Notes: generated by a model not told the origin, from the letters alone. DNA of 64,000 nucleotides from Enterobacter ludwigii (GCF_001750725.1 NZ_CP017279.1:2976001-3040000); one strand, 5' to 3'. Numbered from the stretch's first letter, positions 27,694-38,665 are shown. Numbers and translations: made by a program.

Positions 27694-28268
27694 ATGCTTT
27701 TTACCGCGCAGCCGCGCTGGTCGCGACGCTGCTGCTGGCAGGCTGTAGCCATTCGACCGATACTGAAGGGACACGTCCGCAGGCCTGGCTTCAGCCGGGA
27801 ACCCGAGTGACGCTGCCGCCGCCCGGTATTACCCCGGCGGTCAGTTCGCAGCAGCTGCTGACCGGAACCTTCAACGGACAAACGCAGTCCCTGCTGGTCA
27901 TGCTCAACGCGGATGATCACAAAGTGACGCTTGCCGGGCTCTCTTCCGTCGGTATCCGTCTGTTCCTGGCGACTTACGACGATACCGGGATACACACCGA
28001 ACAGTCGATCGTTGTGCCGCAGCTGCCTCCCGCCAGCCAGGTACTGGCCGATGTGATGCTCAGCCATTGGCCACTCAGCGCCTGGCAGCCACAACTGCCA
28101 AAGGGCTGGACGCTTAAAGACAAGGGCGATCGGCGCGAGCTACGCAATGCCAGCGGCAAGCTGGTGACTGACATTGTCTACCTGCAACGCAAAGGCAAGC
28201 GCGTGCCAATCAGCATCGAGCAACACGTCTTTAACTACCACATCACCATTCAATATCTGGGTGACTGA
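27690..28268 (+). CDS. apeN: DUF3261 lipoprotein ApeN
   Basis: 192 residues with lipobox LLAGC (Cys19). The mature part contains GTFNGQTQSLLVMLNADDHKV, then a C-terminal stretch with KRVPISIEQH. DUF3261 lipoproteins are regular members of APE clusters and could be the outer membrane acceptor, LolB-like, for the pigment; this is inference. The ATG overlaps the apeM stop by four bases. Confidence 0.86.
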   Translation: MNAFYRAAALVATLLLAGCSHSTDTEGTRPQAWLQPGTRVTLPPPGITPAVSSQQLLTGTFNGQTQSLLVMLNADDHKVTLAGLSSVGIRLFLATYDDTGIHTEQSIVVPQLPPASQVLADVMLSHWPLSAWQPQLPKGWTLKDKGDRRELRNASGKLVTDIVYLQRKGKRVPISIEQHVFNYHITIQYLGD

Positions 28269-28269
28269 G

Positions 28270-29439
28270 ATGATTTACATTTCTGCTGTTGGCATGGTCA
28301 ACGCGCTGGGTAACTCGCTGGATGAGATTGCCGCTAACCTGACGGCGGGCGTAGCCCCTGGCATGCATTGTCGGTCCGGCTGGTTGCAGGATGCGCCCGA
28401 CGCCGTGCTGGGTGGCGTGGAAGGTGAATTGCCGTCCATTCCGGATACCCTGTCCGCGCACCGCACCCGCAATAACCAGCTGTTGCTGGCCGCGCTGGCA
28501 CAGATTCAATCCACCGTTGACGACGCGATTGCCCGGGTCGGCCGCGACCGCGTGGCCGTGGTTTTAGGTACCAGCACCTCCGGCCTCGATGAAGGGGATG
28601 AGCACGTACGATTAACGCTCAACGGCGAAGCCAGCACCCGGTGGCAGTATCCGCAACAGGAGCTGGGCGATCCGTCCCGTTTTCTTGCTAACTGGTTACA
28701 GCTCGAGGGCCCGGCATATACCCTCTCGACCGCCTGCTCCTCCAGCGCGCGGGCAATTATCAGCGGCCGGCGTCTGATTGACGCCGGGCTGGTGGATATT
28801 GCCATTGTGGGCGGCGCAGATACCCTGAGCCGGATGCCCGTCAATGGCTTTCACAGTCTGGAATCGCTTTCTCCAACGCTCTGCGAGCCGTTTGGCCGCG
28901 ACCGTCGGGGTATCACCATTGGTGAAGCCGCTGCGCTGATGGTGTTGAGCCGTGAACCCGCCGGGGTCGCGCTGCTGGGAACAGGCGAGTCCAGCGATGC
29001 TTACCATATTTCGGCGCCGCATCCGCAGGGTGAAGGCGCCATTCGCGCCATTACCCAGGCGCTCAATGACGCGGGTCTGCAGCCGGAGGATATTGGCTAT
29101 ATCAACCTGCACGGCACCGCCACACCGCTCAATGACCAGATTGAATCACACGTGGTACACGACCTTTTTGGAGAAAACGTGCCCTGCAGTTCTACCAAAC
29201 ACCTTACCGGCCATACGCTGGGCGCTGCCGGTATCACCGAAGCGGCGTTGAGCTGGCTTATTCTGACGCGTGACCTGCCGTTACCCCCACAGGATTTCGC
29301 CCGCTACGCGCCGGACGAGACGCTGTCGCCGTGCGGCGTGCTGCACCAGAGCACCGCGCTGAAAAAACCGGTCATTTTATCTAACTCGTTCGCGTTTGGT
29401 GGCAACAACGCCAGCATCCTGCTGGGGAGAGTGTCATGA
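28270..29439 (+). CDS. apeO: Beta-ketoacyl-ACP synthase ApeO
   Basis: 389 residues from the ATG at 28270, one base after the apeN stop; the frame extends upstream into apeN but without homology. The ketosynthase triad is complete: Cys156 in STACSSSARA, His in HGTATP and His in KHLTGHTLGAAG. It condenses malonyl units onto the growing aryl polyene. With ApeC lacking the Cys, ApeO or ApeR is the likely active partner of a ketosynthase/chain-length pair. It overlaps apeP as ATGA. Confidence 0.9.
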   Translation: MIYISAVGMVNALGNSLDEIAANLTAGVAPGMHCRSGWLQDAPDAVLGGVEGELPSIPDTLSAHRTRNNQLLLAALAQIQSTVDDAIARVGRDRVAVVLGTSTSGLDEGDEHVRLTLNGEASTRWQYPQQELGDPSRFLANWLQLEGPAYTLSTACSSSARAIISGRRLIDAGLVDIAIVGGADTLSRMPVNGFHSLESLSPTLCEPFGRDRRGITIGEAAALMVLSREPAGVALLGTGESSDAYHISAPHPQGEGAIRAITQALNDAGLQPEDIGYINLHGTATPLNDQIESHVVHDLFGENVPCSSTKHLTGHTLGAAGITEAALSWLILTRDLPLPPQDFARYAPDETLSPCGVLHQSTALKKPVILSNSFAFGGNNASILLGRVS

Positions 29440-29909
29440 GCTACTTATCACCCGTCGACTATCTGCCGCACGATGCGCCAATGATGCTGCTGGGATCCGT
29501 TGAACGCGTCACAGACGATTCCGCCGTATGCCGTGTCGCGGTCAACGGCCAAAGCGTACTGGCGCCCTTTTTAAATGCCGAGGGCGATTTGCCTGGCTGG
29601 TACGCGCTCGAACTGATGGCGCAGACCGTTGGCGTCTGGTCAGGCTGGCATCGCCAGCAGAAAGGGCAAGATCATATTGCGCTGGGCATGGTGCTGGGTG
29701 CGCGCGAGTTGGTCTGCGCCAGCGGACGTTTCGCAAAAGACGCGACGCTGGACATCACCGTCAGACTGCTGATGCAGGATGAACGCTTCGGCAGTTTTGA
29801 ATGTACGATCTCCTCAGGTGAGGAGACGCTGGCCACGGGCCGGGTCAATACCTTCCAGCCGAGCGCAGAAGAATTAACATCGCTTTTTAATCAGGGATCT
29901 CACGCATGA
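29436..29909 (+). CDS. apeP: 3-hydroxyacyl-ACP dehydratase ApeP
   Basis: 157 residues, the second hot-dog dehydratase of the cluster. The His12 region YLPHDAPMMLL and Glu59 in GWYALELMAQ take the catalytic positions. It is longer and differently built from ApeI; in characterised APE systems two dehydratases act together. It overlaps its neighbours by four bases on both sides. Confidence 0.87.
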   Translation: MSYLSPVDYLPHDAPMMLLGSVERVTDDSAVCRVAVNGQSVLAPFLNAEGDLPGWYALELMAQTVGVWSGWHRQQKGQDHIALGMVLGARELVCASGRFAKDATLDITVRLLMQDERFGSFECTISSGEETLATGRVNTFQPSAEELTSLFNQGSHA

Positions 29910-30637
29910 GTCGTTCCGTACTGGTCACCGGGGCCAGCAAAGGCATTGGTCGTGCCATCGCCTGCCAGCTTGCCGCTGACGGGTTTACCGTAGGCGTACA
30001 TTACCACCGTGACGCCGCAGGCGCGCAGGCGACGCTGGATACCATCACACAAGCGGGCGGTCAGGGTCGCCTGCTCTCTTTCGATGCAGGTAACCGCGAA
30101 CAGTGCCGTGACGTGCTGGAGCAGAATATCGAGGCCCACGGCGCATGGTATGGCGTGGTCAGTAATGCCGGTATCACCCGCGACGGTGCGTTTCCGGCCC
30201 TCAGCGAAGACGACTGGGACAGCGTCATTCATACCAACCTCGACAGTTTTTATAACGTTATTCAACCCTGCATTATGCCGATGATCGCCACCCGAAAAGG
30301 GGGGCGCATTATCACCTTATCCTCCGTGTCAGGCATGATGGGCAACCGCGGTCAGGTGAACTACAGCGCGGCAAAAGCGGGCATTATTGGCGCGACCAAA
30401 GCACTGGCAATTGAGCTGGCAAAACGCAACATCACCGTGAACTGCATTGCGCCGGGGCTGATTGATACCGGCATGATTGAAATGGAAGAGGCTGCGCTGA
30501 AAGAGGCAATGTCCATCATTCCCATGAAACGGATGGGCCAGGCCGAAGAGGTTGCAGGACTTGCCAGCTATCTGATGTCAGATATTGCAGGCTACGTTAC
30601 CCGCCAGGTCATTTCCATTAACGGAGGAATGCTATGA
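29906..30637 (+). CDS. apeQ: 3-oxoacyl-ACP reductase ApeQ (FabG-like)
   Basis: 243 residues, a classical short-chain dehydrogenase. The NADPH-binding TGASKGIGRAIA is at the N-terminus, NAG after strand 4, and the Ser-Tyr-Lys triad in LSSVSG and YSAAK. It reduces each beta-keto intermediate of the polyene chain. ATGA overlaps join it to apeP and apeR. Confidence 0.92.
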   Translation: MSRSVLVTGASKGIGRAIACQLAADGFTVGVHYHRDAAGAQATLDTITQAGGQGRLLSFDAGNREQCRDVLEQNIEAHGAWYGVVSNAGITRDGAFPALSEDDWDSVIHTNLDSFYNVIQPCIMPMIATRKGGRIITLSSVSGMMGNRGQVNYSAAKAGIIGATKALAIELAKRNITVNCIAPGLIDTGMIEMEEAALKEAMSIIPMKRMGQAEEVAGLASYLMSDIAGYVTRQVISINGGML

Positions 30638-31863
30638 CGCGTCGCGTGGTGATTACCGGTATGGGCGGCGTTACCGCCTTCGGTGAGGACTGGCAATCCG
30701 TTTCCCGCAGGCTGCTGGCGTATGACAACGCGGTACGCAAAATGCCGGAGTGGCAGGTTTACGATGGCCTGCACACTCTGCTGGGCGCGCCGATTGATGA
30801 TTTCACCCTGCCGGAACACTATACCCGCAAGCGTATTCGCGCCATGGGCCGCGTGTCGTTGATGTCGACCCGCGCCACCGAGCTGGCGCTGGAGCAGGCG
30901 GGGCTGATTGGCGAGGCGGTGCTCACGAATGGCCAAACCGGTATCGCCTATGGCTCCTCCACAGGCAGTACCGGGCCAGTCAGCGAATTCGCCACCATGC
31001 TCACCGAAAAACACACCCACAACATCACCGGTACGACCTATGTGCAGATGATGCCGCACACGACCGCGGTGAATACCGGCCTGTTCTTTGGCCTTCGGGG
31101 TCGCGTTATCCCGACGTCGAGTGCCTGTACGTCGGGCAGTCAGGCCATTGGCTACGCCTGGGAAGCCATTCGTCACGGTTATCAGACCGTGATGGTCGCA
31201 GGCGGAGCAGAGGAGCTTTGTCCATCAGAGGCGGCGGTATTTGACACCTTATTCGCGACCAGCCAGCGCAACGATGCGCCGAAAACCACCCCTTCGCCAT
31301 TTGATACGCAGCGTGATGGTCTGGTCATTGGGGAAGGCGCAGGCACCCTGATTCTGGAAGAGCTTGAGCATGCCAGAGCACGCGGTGCAACTATCTATGG
31401 CGAGATCGTTGGCTTCGCCACCAACTGTGATGCAGCCCATATCACCCAGCCACAACGTGAAACCATGCAAATTTGTATGGAGCAGTCGCTGGCGTTAGCA
31501 GGGTTAAGCGCGCGGGACATGGGGTACATCTCCGCGCACGGTACCGCCACCGATCGCGGTGATATCGCTGAAAGCCAGGCTACCGCCGCCATTTTTGGCG
31601 ACAACGTGCCAATTTCGTCGCTGAAGAGCTATTTTGGCCACACGTTAGGCGCCTGTGGGGCGCTGGAAGCCTGGATGAGTCTGCAGATGATGCGTGAGGG
31701 CTGGTTTGCCCCGACGCTCAATTTAAGACAACCGGATGAGCAATGTGGTGCTTTAGATTATATTATGGGTGAAGCCCGTCAGATTGACTGCGAGTATCTG
31801 CAAAGCAATAACTTCGCATTTGGCGGCATCAACACGTCGATAATCATCAAACGCTGGGCGTAA
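30634..31863 (+). CDS. apeR: Beta-ketoacyl-ACP synthase ApeR
   Basis: 409 residues, FabF-like. Cys165 in TSSACTSGSQAIGYAWEA, HGTATDRGD and KSYFGHTLGACGALE give the full Cys-His-His site. It is the third ketosynthase-fold protein of the cluster. Specialisation for starter condensation or elongation cannot be read from the sequence. It ends 2 bp before acpT, so pigment synthesis and carrier protein activation are transcribed together. Confidence 0.9.
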   Translation: MTRRVVITGMGGVTAFGEDWQSVSRRLLAYDNAVRKMPEWQVYDGLHTLLGAPIDDFTLPEHYTRKRIRAMGRVSLMSTRATELALEQAGLIGEAVLTNGQTGIAYGSSTGSTGPVSEFATMLTEKHTHNITGTTYVQMMPHTTAVNTGLFFGLRGRVIPTSSACTSGSQAIGYAWEAIRHGYQTVMVAGGAEELCPSEAAVFDTLFATSQRNDAPKTTPSPFDTQRDGLVIGEGAGTLILEELEHARARGATIYGEIVGFATNCDAAHITQPQRETMQICMEQSLALAGLSARDMGYISAHGTATDRGDIAESQATAAIFGDNVPISSLKSYFGHTLGACGALEAWMSLQMMREGWFAPTLNLRQPDEQCGALDYIMGEARQIDCEYLQSNNFAFGGINTSIIIKRWA

Positions 31864-31865
31864 CT

Positions 31866-32459
31866 ATGTACCAGTTTATACTGGGAAAGATCTCCACCCT
31901 GAGCGCAGACCCGCTGGCGTCGACGCTTGCACATATGGCACCTGCGGGTGCACGAAATGCATCCTGGCTGGCGGGGAGAACCCTGCTCGCCAAAACGCTT
32001 TCTCCTTCTCCGTTACCCGAGATCGTCTATGGTGAGCAAGGGAAGCCGGCCTTCGTGGATGCGCAGCCCTTCTGGTTTAACCTGAGTCACAGCGGCGATA
32101 ATATCGCGCTGCTGCTGAGCGACGAAGGCGAAGTGGGGTGTGATATCGAAGTTATCCGCCCACGTGAAAACTGGCAGGCGCTGGCTAACGCCGTCTTCAG
32201 CGTGGCGGAACATGCGGAGCTGGAGCGCGAAGACCCGGAGACAAAGCTTTCTGCTTTCTGGGGGATCTGGACGCGTAAAGAGGCCATCGTGAAGCAGCGA
32301 GGCGGCAGCGCCTGGCAGATTGTCAGCATCGACAGCACGTCGCAGACGCATTCGGTAAGCCAGCTCCAGTTCGGCTCGCTCAGTCTTGCCGTCTGCACCT
32401 CAACGCCTTATGCCCTTACCGCCGGGACGATTGCTCACCACGGGATGTCCGTGGCATAA
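31866..32459 (+). CDS. acpT: 4'-phosphopantetheinyl transferase AcpT
   Basis: 197 residues against 195 in E. coli. The Sfp/AcpT-type motifs are FNLSHSGD (71-78), the Mg-binding GCDIE (91-95) and FWGIWTRKEAIVK. It transfers phosphopantetheine from CoA to carrier proteins, here most likely ApeE and ApeF. In E. coli K-12 acpT remains without these partners, whereas O157:H7 keeps the linked cluster (De Lay and Cronan). This window shows the intact arrangement. The 3' end overlaps the end of convergent arnF by 44 bp. Confidence 0.94.
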   Translation: MYQFILGKISTLSADPLASTLAHMAPAGARNASWLAGRTLLAKTLSPSPLPEIVYGEQGKPAFVDAQPFWFNLSHSGDNIALLLSDEGEVGCDIEVIRPRENWQALANAVFSVAEHAELEREDPETKLSAFWGIWTRKEAIVKQRGGSAWQIVSIDSTSQTHSVSQLQFGSLSLAVCTSTPYALTAGTIAHHGMSVA

Positions 32460-32820
32460 AAATCACCAGCACGCCGAGAATAATCATCCCTACCCCCGCC
32501 AGCCCGTGCCAGGAAAAGTGTTCGTTCCAGCCGGGCAACAAAATGGCCGCGGCCCACACCAGAATGTAACTGAGGCTCAGCAAGGCATACGCTTTGCTGA
32601 GCGCCATGCGATGCAACGCCAGATACCAGCAGCCCATCGAGGCCACATACCCCATGAGTCCCAGCAGCAGCGCGCCAGTACCGGATGAGAAGTGCCAGAG
32701 CGCGGAGACAAACGCATAAAGCTCGCTGACTGGCGGCAGAGCCTGCATGGCATAGCGCAGCACCAGCTGCGCCGCGCTGACCAGCATTACGCTGCATAAC
32801 GCCCAGAACGTTCCTCTCAC
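32416..32820 (-). CDS. arnF: Undecaprenyl phosphate-L-Ara4N flippase subunit ArnF
   Basis: 134 residues with four membrane segments, an EamA/SMR-type half-transporter. [17 protein letters not shown] and ILLPGW match recalled enterobacterial ArnF. With ArnE it flips undecaprenyl phosphate-Ara4N to the periplasmic face. The C-terminal tail ([12 protein letters not shown]) is a few residues longer than in E. coli, and this tail overlaps acpT on the other strand. It overlaps arnE by four bases and is the last gene of the operon. Confidence 0.92.
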   Translation of the reverse strand: MRGTFWALCSVMLVSAAQLVLRYAMQALPPVSELYAFVSALWHFSSGTGALLLGLMGYVASMGCWYLALHRMALSKAYALLSLSYILVWAAAILLPGWNEHFSWHGLAGVGMIILGVLVIFMPRTSRGEQSSRR

Positions 32821-33155
32821 AGGCTTCCTCCGAGGATAACAATGCCGATGATGATGAACCCGACGCCCAGCCAGTGATGCAACGCGACTTTTTCATGCCA
32901 GAATGCTTTCGCCGCCAGGGTCACCCAGACAAAATTGAGGCTCAGCATAGGGTAGGCAACGCCGACAGGCAGGCGCTGCAGGACAACCAGCCAGACCAGC
33001 ATGCCGCTGCCCAGCGCCAGCAATGCCAGGCCCAGCCACAGCATAATATGCGCGCCACGCCGCCCGGCTTTCGCCGGACGGGTGGCCTGCTTCTGACACA
33101 GCTGCCCTGCGCAGGTCAGCAGGCTTGCCAGTATCAACCAGAGCCAGGTCGTCAT
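32817..33155 (-). CDS. arnE: Undecaprenyl phosphate-L-Ara4N flippase subunit ArnE
   Basis: 112 residues, four membrane segments, one more E. coli-like SMR-type subunit. [21 protein letters not shown] is a recognisable ArnE stretch. It pairs with ArnF. ATGA-type overlaps tie it to arnT and arnF. Confidence 0.93.
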   Translation of the reverse strand: MTTWLWLILASLLTCAGQLCQKQATRPAKAGRRGAHIMLWLGLALLALGSGMLVWLVVLQRLPVGVAYPMLSLNFVWVTLAAKAFWHEKVALHHWLGVGFIIIGIVILGGSL

Positions 33156-34807
33156 TGCGGTAAATACTGCAGCCAGGCCAGACGGCCCTGAATATACAGG
33201 CTGTCCGGTTCTGGCAGATGAGCCCGCTTAATATCGTCGTGTTTTGACAGCAGGATCACCAGTGACACGCCCCCCTGCTGGCGATGCGTTGCCAGCCACT
33301 GCGCAAAATTATCTTTCTCGACAAACCGGTCTTTCACATCCGGGTACGCTAGCCCGTAGCTCAGCTCGCCGCTCTGACCAAACAGAATGATGTCATTACG
33401 CTTAAGCTCCCACGCCAGCCCGGAGGCCACGCCAACATTGTTCGCCAGCACAAACCGGCTGCTCTGAAGCGGGTCACGGATGGTATCCACCAGCGACTGC
33501 GGCTGTTTGGAATCCACCACCAGGTTAGGAATGGCAAACCCAATCAGCAGCGCCACGCCAGCAGGACACAACGCCGCCAGCCACCAGCGCTGCGCGCTTT
33601 GCCGCACGGTAAACCAGCCGACAGCCGCCCAGACGAGAAACGCCAGCACCGCGCAGAAGACTTTATACAGCTCAACGGATGTCCAGACCGGATGCTTAGC
33701 AACCCCCCACGGCGAGACCACCAGCGCCGCCACCACGCCAATCACACCAAACGCCAGGTTAATCCCGCCGTTAATGCGTAACGCTCTGGCCCCTTTGTCC
33801 GCCGCGATGCAGGCATAGCGCGCCATCAGGATAGCCAGCGGAGCAAAACACGGCAGGATGTAGGTTGGCAGTTTGCCTTTGGCAATGCTGAAGAACAGCA
33901 GCGGCATCACGACCCATCCAAGCAGATAAAAGCCACCGCCCGTGTTGTCTCTTTCGCGCCAGCCCAGCCGAAACGCGCCGGGCAACAGCGCCAGCCACGG
34001 CAGACTGCCGGCCAGCAGGAACGGCAGGTAGTACCAGAACGGCGCTTTGTGCTGAGCATCGCTCTGGGCAAAGCGCTGAATATGCTCAACCCAGAAGAAG
34101 TAGCGCCAGAAATCAGGCTCTCGGTGCGCAATGGCCAGCGCCCAGGGCAGGACGATCAGCACACAGCTCACGATGGCCAGCCAGCCAAAGATCAGCACCT
34201 CTTTCCAGCGCTTCTGCGCAATCACCCACGGCAGCACGCCTATTACCGGCACCGCCAGCGCCAGGAATCCTTTGGTCATCACCCCCATGCCGCAGGCAAG
34301 CCCGAGCAGCACGTAGCCACCCGCTTTTCCGGCCACGGTTTCAGCCTGCGAGGCCAGCCAGAAGCTGCACATAGCGGCCACCAGCCACAGGGTAATGATG
34401 GGATCCAGCACGGCGTACGTACCAATGCCATACACCAGGAACAGGGTCAGGAAGATAAGGCCGGAGAAAATGGCAACGCGCTTATCCCGCCACAGGCGCC
34501 ACGCCATCCAGATCACCAGCAGAGCCGTCAACCCGGTTGAGAATATGGCGCCGGCGCGCACGGCAAAGTTAGTATGCCCAAACAGCAGTTGCCCGATACT
34601 GTTGATCCAGTAGCCCGCAATCGGCTTTTCAAAGTAACGCAGCCCCAGAAAATGCGGGACAATCCAGTCTCCAGACGCCAGCATTTCGCGGCTGATTTCC
34701 GCATAGCGCGTTTCATCAGGCTGCCACAGCATGCGGATATCGATCGGAATGAGGTAGTAAACGATAAACAGTGCGAGAAGCGCTAAGCCATAACGGGCTG
34801 CTTTCAT
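33152..34807 (-). CDS. arnT: Undecaprenyl phosphate-alpha-L-Ara4N transferase ArnT
   Basis: 551 residues (E. coli 550), with about 12-13 membrane segments and a C-terminal periplasmic domain, the GT-C layout. The early periplasmic loop after helix 1 has the catalytic-type acidic motif [13 protein letters not shown]. It moves L-Ara4N from undecaprenyl phosphate to lipid A phosphates at the outer face of the inner membrane, lowering negative charge and giving polymyxin resistance. It overlaps arnD and arnE. Confidence 0.96.
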   Translation of the reverse strand: MKAARYGLALLALFIVYYLIPIDIRMLWQPDETRYAEISREMLASGDWIVPHFLGLRYFEKPIAGYWINSIGQLLFGHTNFAVRAGAIFSTGLTALLVIWMAWRLWRDKRVAIFSGLIFLTLFLVYGIGTYAVLDPIITLWLVAAMCSFWLASQAETVAGKAGGYVLLGLACGMGVMTKGFLALAVPVIGVLPWVIAQKRWKEVLIFGWLAIVSCVLIVLPWALAIAHREPDFWRYFFWVEHIQRFAQSDAQHKAPFWYYLPFLLAGSLPWLALLPGAFRLGWRERDNTGGGFYLLGWVVMPLLFFSIAKGKLPTYILPCFAPLAILMARYACIAADKGARALRINGGINLAFGVIGVVAALVVSPWGVAKHPVWTSVELYKVFCAVLAFLVWAAVGWFTVRQSAQRWWLAALCPAGVALLIGFAIPNLVVDSKQPQSLVDTIRDPLQSSRFVLANNVGVASGLAWELKRNDIILFGQSGELSYGLAYPDVKDRFVEKDNFAQWLATHRQQGGVSLVILLSKHDDIKRAHLPEPDSLYIQGRLAWLQYLPQ

Positions 34808-35706
34808 GATACCGGACTCACGGTTTGTTGATAGCCAAGCCAGCCTTCCCGGCCAGCCAGTTCATTACGCACAATTTTGCCCACGGGCAGGACGCTAAGA
34901 TCCTCTGGCAGCAATTCGCTCAATGGACAAAACTGAATGCCCTCCTGAGCGGCCATCGTCAACAGTGCATCGAAATCATGCTGATACGCAATCCCTTCCA
35001 CTTCCGCGTGGATGGTGTAGACGGGCGTACCGGTGTCGCGATGAATGCAGTCCAGAATATAGCGATTGAACCCTCCGGCACTGACCTCGCGCCCAACCAC
35101 TTCATCCCAGGTGGGAAGCGTGACCGGGATTTGCACCGTCCCCAGGCGATTCTCCCCGATGAGCGGCAAAAAAGGCCCGGTGCCGCGGCAATCGCTGTTG
35201 TAGCGAAACGCGAAGGGTTCTTTGGCTTTCACCACGCGTTGGTCGGCACGCCATCCCGCCACGGCGGAGCAGCGAATCGTCTGACCGGTAATGGCCTCCA
35301 GCTCCAGCATGCCGCGCTCAACTTCACGCGACAGGCGTGGAATATCCCAGACGCCAGCCCAGGCCTGCCAGGCATGGTGATCCCAGGCATGCAGTCCAAC
35401 CTCATGGTGCTGTGCCGCGTCGCGGATAACGGCTTCGTTACCCGCGCCAATGCGCCTGCCGGGCCATGCGGTTCCGGCCAGCAAAATATCCCAGCCGTAG
35501 AGAGAGGCTGCGCGTGAGCGCAGCATTTTGAACAGAAATGCCGGTTTAACCAGACGCCATAAATGACGTCCCATATTGTCAGGCCCCACGCTGAAGAAAA
35601 TGGATGAGCGCACGTTGTGCTTGCTCAGCAGTTCCAGCAGTTTGGGTACGCCGTCACGCGTCCCCCTGAAGGTGTCGACATCAATGCGTAAACCGACTTT
35701 TCTCAT
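34804..35706 (-). CDS. arnD: 4-deoxy-4-formamido-L-arabinose-phosphoundecaprenol deformylase ArnD
   Basis: 300 residues of the NodB/polysaccharide deacetylase family. Early RIDVDTFRG supplies metal-binding Asp residues and [13 protein letters not shown] the His-rich motif. It removes the formyl group from undecaprenyl phosphate-Ara4FN so that the lipid can be flipped. It is joined by four-base overlaps to arnA and arnT. Confidence 0.95.
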   Translation of the reverse strand: MRKVGLRIDVDTFRGTRDGVPKLLELLSKHNVRSSIFFSVGPDNMGRHLWRLVKPAFLFKMLRSRAASLYGWDILLAGTAWPGRRIGAGNEAVIRDAAQHHEVGLHAWDHHAWQAWAGVWDIPRLSREVERGMLELEAITGQTIRCSAVAGWRADQRVVKAKEPFAFRYNSDCRGTGPFLPLIGENRLGTVQIPVTLPTWDEVVGREVSAGGFNRYILDCIHRDTGTPVYTIHAEVEGIAYQHDFDALLTMAAQEGIQFCPLSELLPEDLSVLPVGKIVRNELAGREGWLGYQQTVSPVS

Positions 35707-37685
35707 GAGACCTGTTCCGACAGCTCCACGGTGCGCAGGAAGAAATCGAGCGTTTCATCAATGGTCTGATCCATCTTCACCGTCGGTGTCCAGTTCAGGC
35801 AGCGTTTCGCATTACGAATGCTCGGTTTCCGGTGCTCAACGTCCTGATAACCTTTACCGTAGTAGCTGCTGCTTTCCACTTCACGGAAACCGGCAAATGG
35901 CGGGAAGCGATCGCGCAGCGGATGACGTTCAAAGCTTGCCAGCAGCATCTCAGCCAGCTCGCGAATGCTCGCTTCGTTATCCGGGTTACCGATGTTGATG
36001 ATCTCTCCGTTGCAGCGACCCTCTTTGTTTTCGATGATGCGGAACAGCGCCTCGATACCGTCGCTGATATCCGTAAAGCAGCGTTTTTGTTTACCGCCTT
36101 CGATAAGCTTGATGGGCGAGCCTTCCACCAGGTTCAGGATCAGTTGGGTGATGGCACGTGAGCTGCCGATACGCGCCGCGTTAAGGTTATCCAGACGTGG
36201 CCCCATCCAGTTAAACGGACGGAACAGCGTAAAGCGCAGACCCGCTTTCTCGCCGTAGGCCCAGATCACGCGGTCGAGCAGCTGCTTGGAGACGGAATAA
36301 ATCCAGCGCTGTTTGTTGATCGGCCCGACGACCAGGTTAGAGGTATCTTCGTCGAAGTTTTTGTCAGTACACATGCCGTACACCTCAGAAGTGGACGGGA
36401 AGATGATGCGCTTGTCGTATTTCACACAGTCGCGGATGATCTTCAGGTTCTCTTCGAAGTCCAGCTCGAACACGCGCAGCGGGTTACGGGTGTACTCAAT
36501 CGGCGTGGCAATCGCCACCAGCGGCAGCACCACGTCACATTTTTTAATGTGATATTCAATCCACTCGGAGTGAATGCTGATATCCCCTTCCACAAAGTGG
36601 AAACGCGGGTTGTCGAGGAAACGACTGATGGCATCAGCACCGATATCCAGACCATAAATTTCGTAGTTATCGTCTTTCAGCAGACGCTCGGTCAGGTGGT
36701 TGCCGATAAAGCCGTTGACGCCGAGGATCAGCACGCGGGTGCGGCGTTTGATGGCCACAACCGGTGCGCTGGTGATCAGTGCGCCAGTGACCAGCCCCAG
36801 AGACTGAGCCAGTTGCGCGCCCTGAACGTAAACGCCGTTATCGGTTTGCCCGGTAACGATCTCCAGCGCCTGCTCGCCGCAGCTGACAATCAGCGGGGAA
36901 GCCGAGACAACGGTGCCCGGTTTGGCGGCAGGAATGTCGTCGCGTACGCGGGATTTCCAGACGATAAATTTACTCACGCCTGCAAAGCTGTACGCCCCCG
37001 GCCAGGGGTCGGTAACGGCACGCACCAGGTTGTGCAACTGACGAGCCGGCTTGTTCCAGTCCAGGCGACCATCTTCTGGCCGGCGACGGCCAAAACAGCT
37101 CGCCTTGCTCTCATCCTGCGCGGTCTCGCTGAAGGTGCCGTTAAGGATCGCTGGCAACACATCACGTAACAGGCTTTGCGCTACGGTGCAAAGCTTCTGA
37201 TGAAGCTGCAGCGCAGTTTCATCCGCGTCGATAGCCACGCGCTGCTGCGCGATGATGGCACCGGCATCTGCGCGATGCACCATACGGTGCAGAGTGACGC
37301 CGGTTTCCGTTTCGCCGTTCACCAGCACCCAGTTCAGCGGTGCGCGGCCACGGTAGGCGGGCAGCAAAGAGCCGTGAAGATTAAATGCCCCTTTTGCGGC
37401 CAGACTTAAAATCTCATCGCAAATCAGGTTGCGATAATAGAACGAGAAGATGGCATCAGGCGCGAGCGCCCGGATGCGATCCACCCACAGCGGATGGTTG
37501 ACATCGTCCGGGGCGTAAACCGGAATACCGCGCTCTGCGGCGATACGCGCCACCGAGCCAAAGAAGTTATTCTCTCCGGCCGTGTCCGGATGCGTGAAGA
37601 TTGCAGCGATTTCATAGCCCGCTTCCAGCAGGGCCAGCGTGCCCGCACACCCCATATCGTGATAGGCAAAGACAACAGCTTTCAT
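35703..37685 (-). CDS. arnA: Bifunctional UDP-Ara4N formyltransferase / UDP-glucuronate decarboxylase ArnA
   Basis: 660 residues, the exact E. coli length. The N-terminal formyltransferase domain (1-300) has [12 protein letters not shown] with Asn102 and His104. The C-terminal decarboxylase/dehydrogenase domain starts with the NAD-binding [10 protein letters not shown] near 325 and has the YSVSK pair. The enzyme oxidatively decarboxylates UDP-glucuronate and, after ArnB acts, formylates UDP-Ara4N. It overlaps arnC and arnD by four bases. Confidence 0.97.
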   Translation of the reverse strand: MKAVVFAYHDMGCAGTLALLEAGYEIAAIFTHPDTAGENNFFGSVARIAAERGIPVYAPDDVNHPLWVDRIRALAPDAIFSFYYRNLICDEILSLAAKGAFNLHGSLLPAYRGRAPLNWVLVNGETETGVTLHRMVHRADAGAIIAQQRVAIDADETALQLHQKLCTVAQSLLRDVLPAILNGTFSETAQDESKASCFGRRRPEDGRLDWNKPARQLHNLVRAVTDPWPGAYSFAGVSKFIVWKSRVRDDIPAAKPGTVVSASPLIVSCGEQALEIVTGQTDNGVYVQGAQLAQSLGLVTGALITSAPVVAIKRRTRVLILGVNGFIGNHLTERLLKDDNYEIYGLDIGADAISRFLDNPRFHFVEGDISIHSEWIEYHIKKCDVVLPLVAIATPIEYTRNPLRVFELDFEENLKIIRDCVKYDKRIIFPSTSEVYGMCTDKNFDEDTSNLVVGPINKQRWIYSVSKQLLDRVIWAYGEKAGLRFTLFRPFNWMGPRLDNLNAARIGSSRAITQLILNLVEGSPIKLIEGGKQKRCFTDISDGIEALFRIIENKEGRCNGEIINIGNPDNEASIRELAEMLLASFERHPLRDRFPPFAGFREVESSSYYGKGYQDVEHRKPSIRNAKRCLNWTPTVKMDQTIDETLDFFLRTVELSEQVS

Positions 37686-38665
37686 GGGTGAATTTCCTCT
37701 TGAGATGCTTTGTGTTCCTGGCGGACAACACGTTGAATAAAGTAGCGCGGACGTGCGCGAACATCGTTATAAATACGGCCAATGTATTCCCCGAGCAGGC
37801 CCATCCCGACAAACTGGGCGCCGATGAACATAAACAGCACGGCAAAGAGCATGAAGACCCCTTCCGCCGCCCATTGGGGACCGTAGATCAGGCGGAGTAA
37901 CACCAGCAGCACGGAGAGCGCGAAGCCGAACACGGCAATGATGCTGCCGAAAACGCTCAACAGGCGCAGCGGCGTGGTGGTCAGGCAGGTGATAAGGTCG
38001 TACATCAGGTTGATGAGACGCATAAAGCTGTACTTCGACTCCCCGTGCTCGCGCTCGGCGTGCAGTACCGGGATTTCCGTCGCCTTACGGGCAAAGGTGT
38101 TCGCGAGAATGGGAATAAACGTGCTGCGTTCATGGCAGTGCAGCATGGCGTCGACAATATGGCGGCGGTAGGCGCGCAGCATGCAGCCATAATCGCCCAT
38201 CGCTTTGCCGGTGGTCCGCTGGATCAAACGGTTGATTGTGCGGGAAGCCAGCTTACGGAACAGGCTGTCCTGACGGTTTTGCCGCACCGTGCCGACCACG
38301 TCGTACCCTTCATCGGCCTTTGCAACCAGACGCGGGATCTCTTCCGGCGGGTTTTGCAGATCGGCATCAAGCGTAATAATCAGATCGCCCGTCACGTGGC
38401 TGAACCCGGCCATAATGGCGGAGTGCTGGCCGTAGTTACGGTTAAGCAGCACGGCAACAATATGGCTGCCCTCGGCCTGCGCGGCTTCGGTCAGCATCAG
38501 CGCGGAATTATCGCTACTGCCATCATCCACCAGCAGTATTTCATAGGCTTTGCCGAGCGTGTCGCAGGCGGCCGTCGTGCGGCTGATCAGTTCGGGCAGG
38601 CTCTCCTGTTCGTTGTAAACGGGGATAACCACAGAAACTTTTTGTACAGGCGGTGCGCTGAACAT
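37682..38665 (-). CDS. arnC: Undecaprenyl phosphate-Ara4FN transferase ArnC
   Basis: 327 residues from the ATG at 38665, which follows GCAGGAAATTGAT; an in-frame start at 38719 lies inside arnB and is rejected on homology to the 322-residue E. coli protein. The GT2 domain has [16 protein letters not shown] and the DXD motif [12 protein letters not shown]. Two C-terminal membrane segments anchor it. It places Ara4FN on undecaprenyl phosphate. It follows arnB by one base. Confidence 0.96.
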   Translation of the reverse strand: MFSAPPVQKVSVVIPVYNEQESLPELISRTTAACDTLGKAYEILLVDDGSSDNSALMLTEAAQAEGSHIVAVLLNRNYGQHSAIMAGFSHVTGDLIITLDADLQNPPEEIPRLVAKADEGYDVVGTVRQNRQDSLFRKLASRTINRLIQRTTGKAMGDYGCMLRAYRRHIVDAMLHCHERSTFIPILANTFARKATEIPVLHAEREHGESKYSFMRLINLMYDLITCLTTTPLRLLSVFGSIIAVFGFALSVLLVLLRLIYGPQWAAEGVFMLFAVLFMFIGAQFVGMGLLGEYIGRIYNDVRARPRYFIQRVVRQEHKASQEEIHP

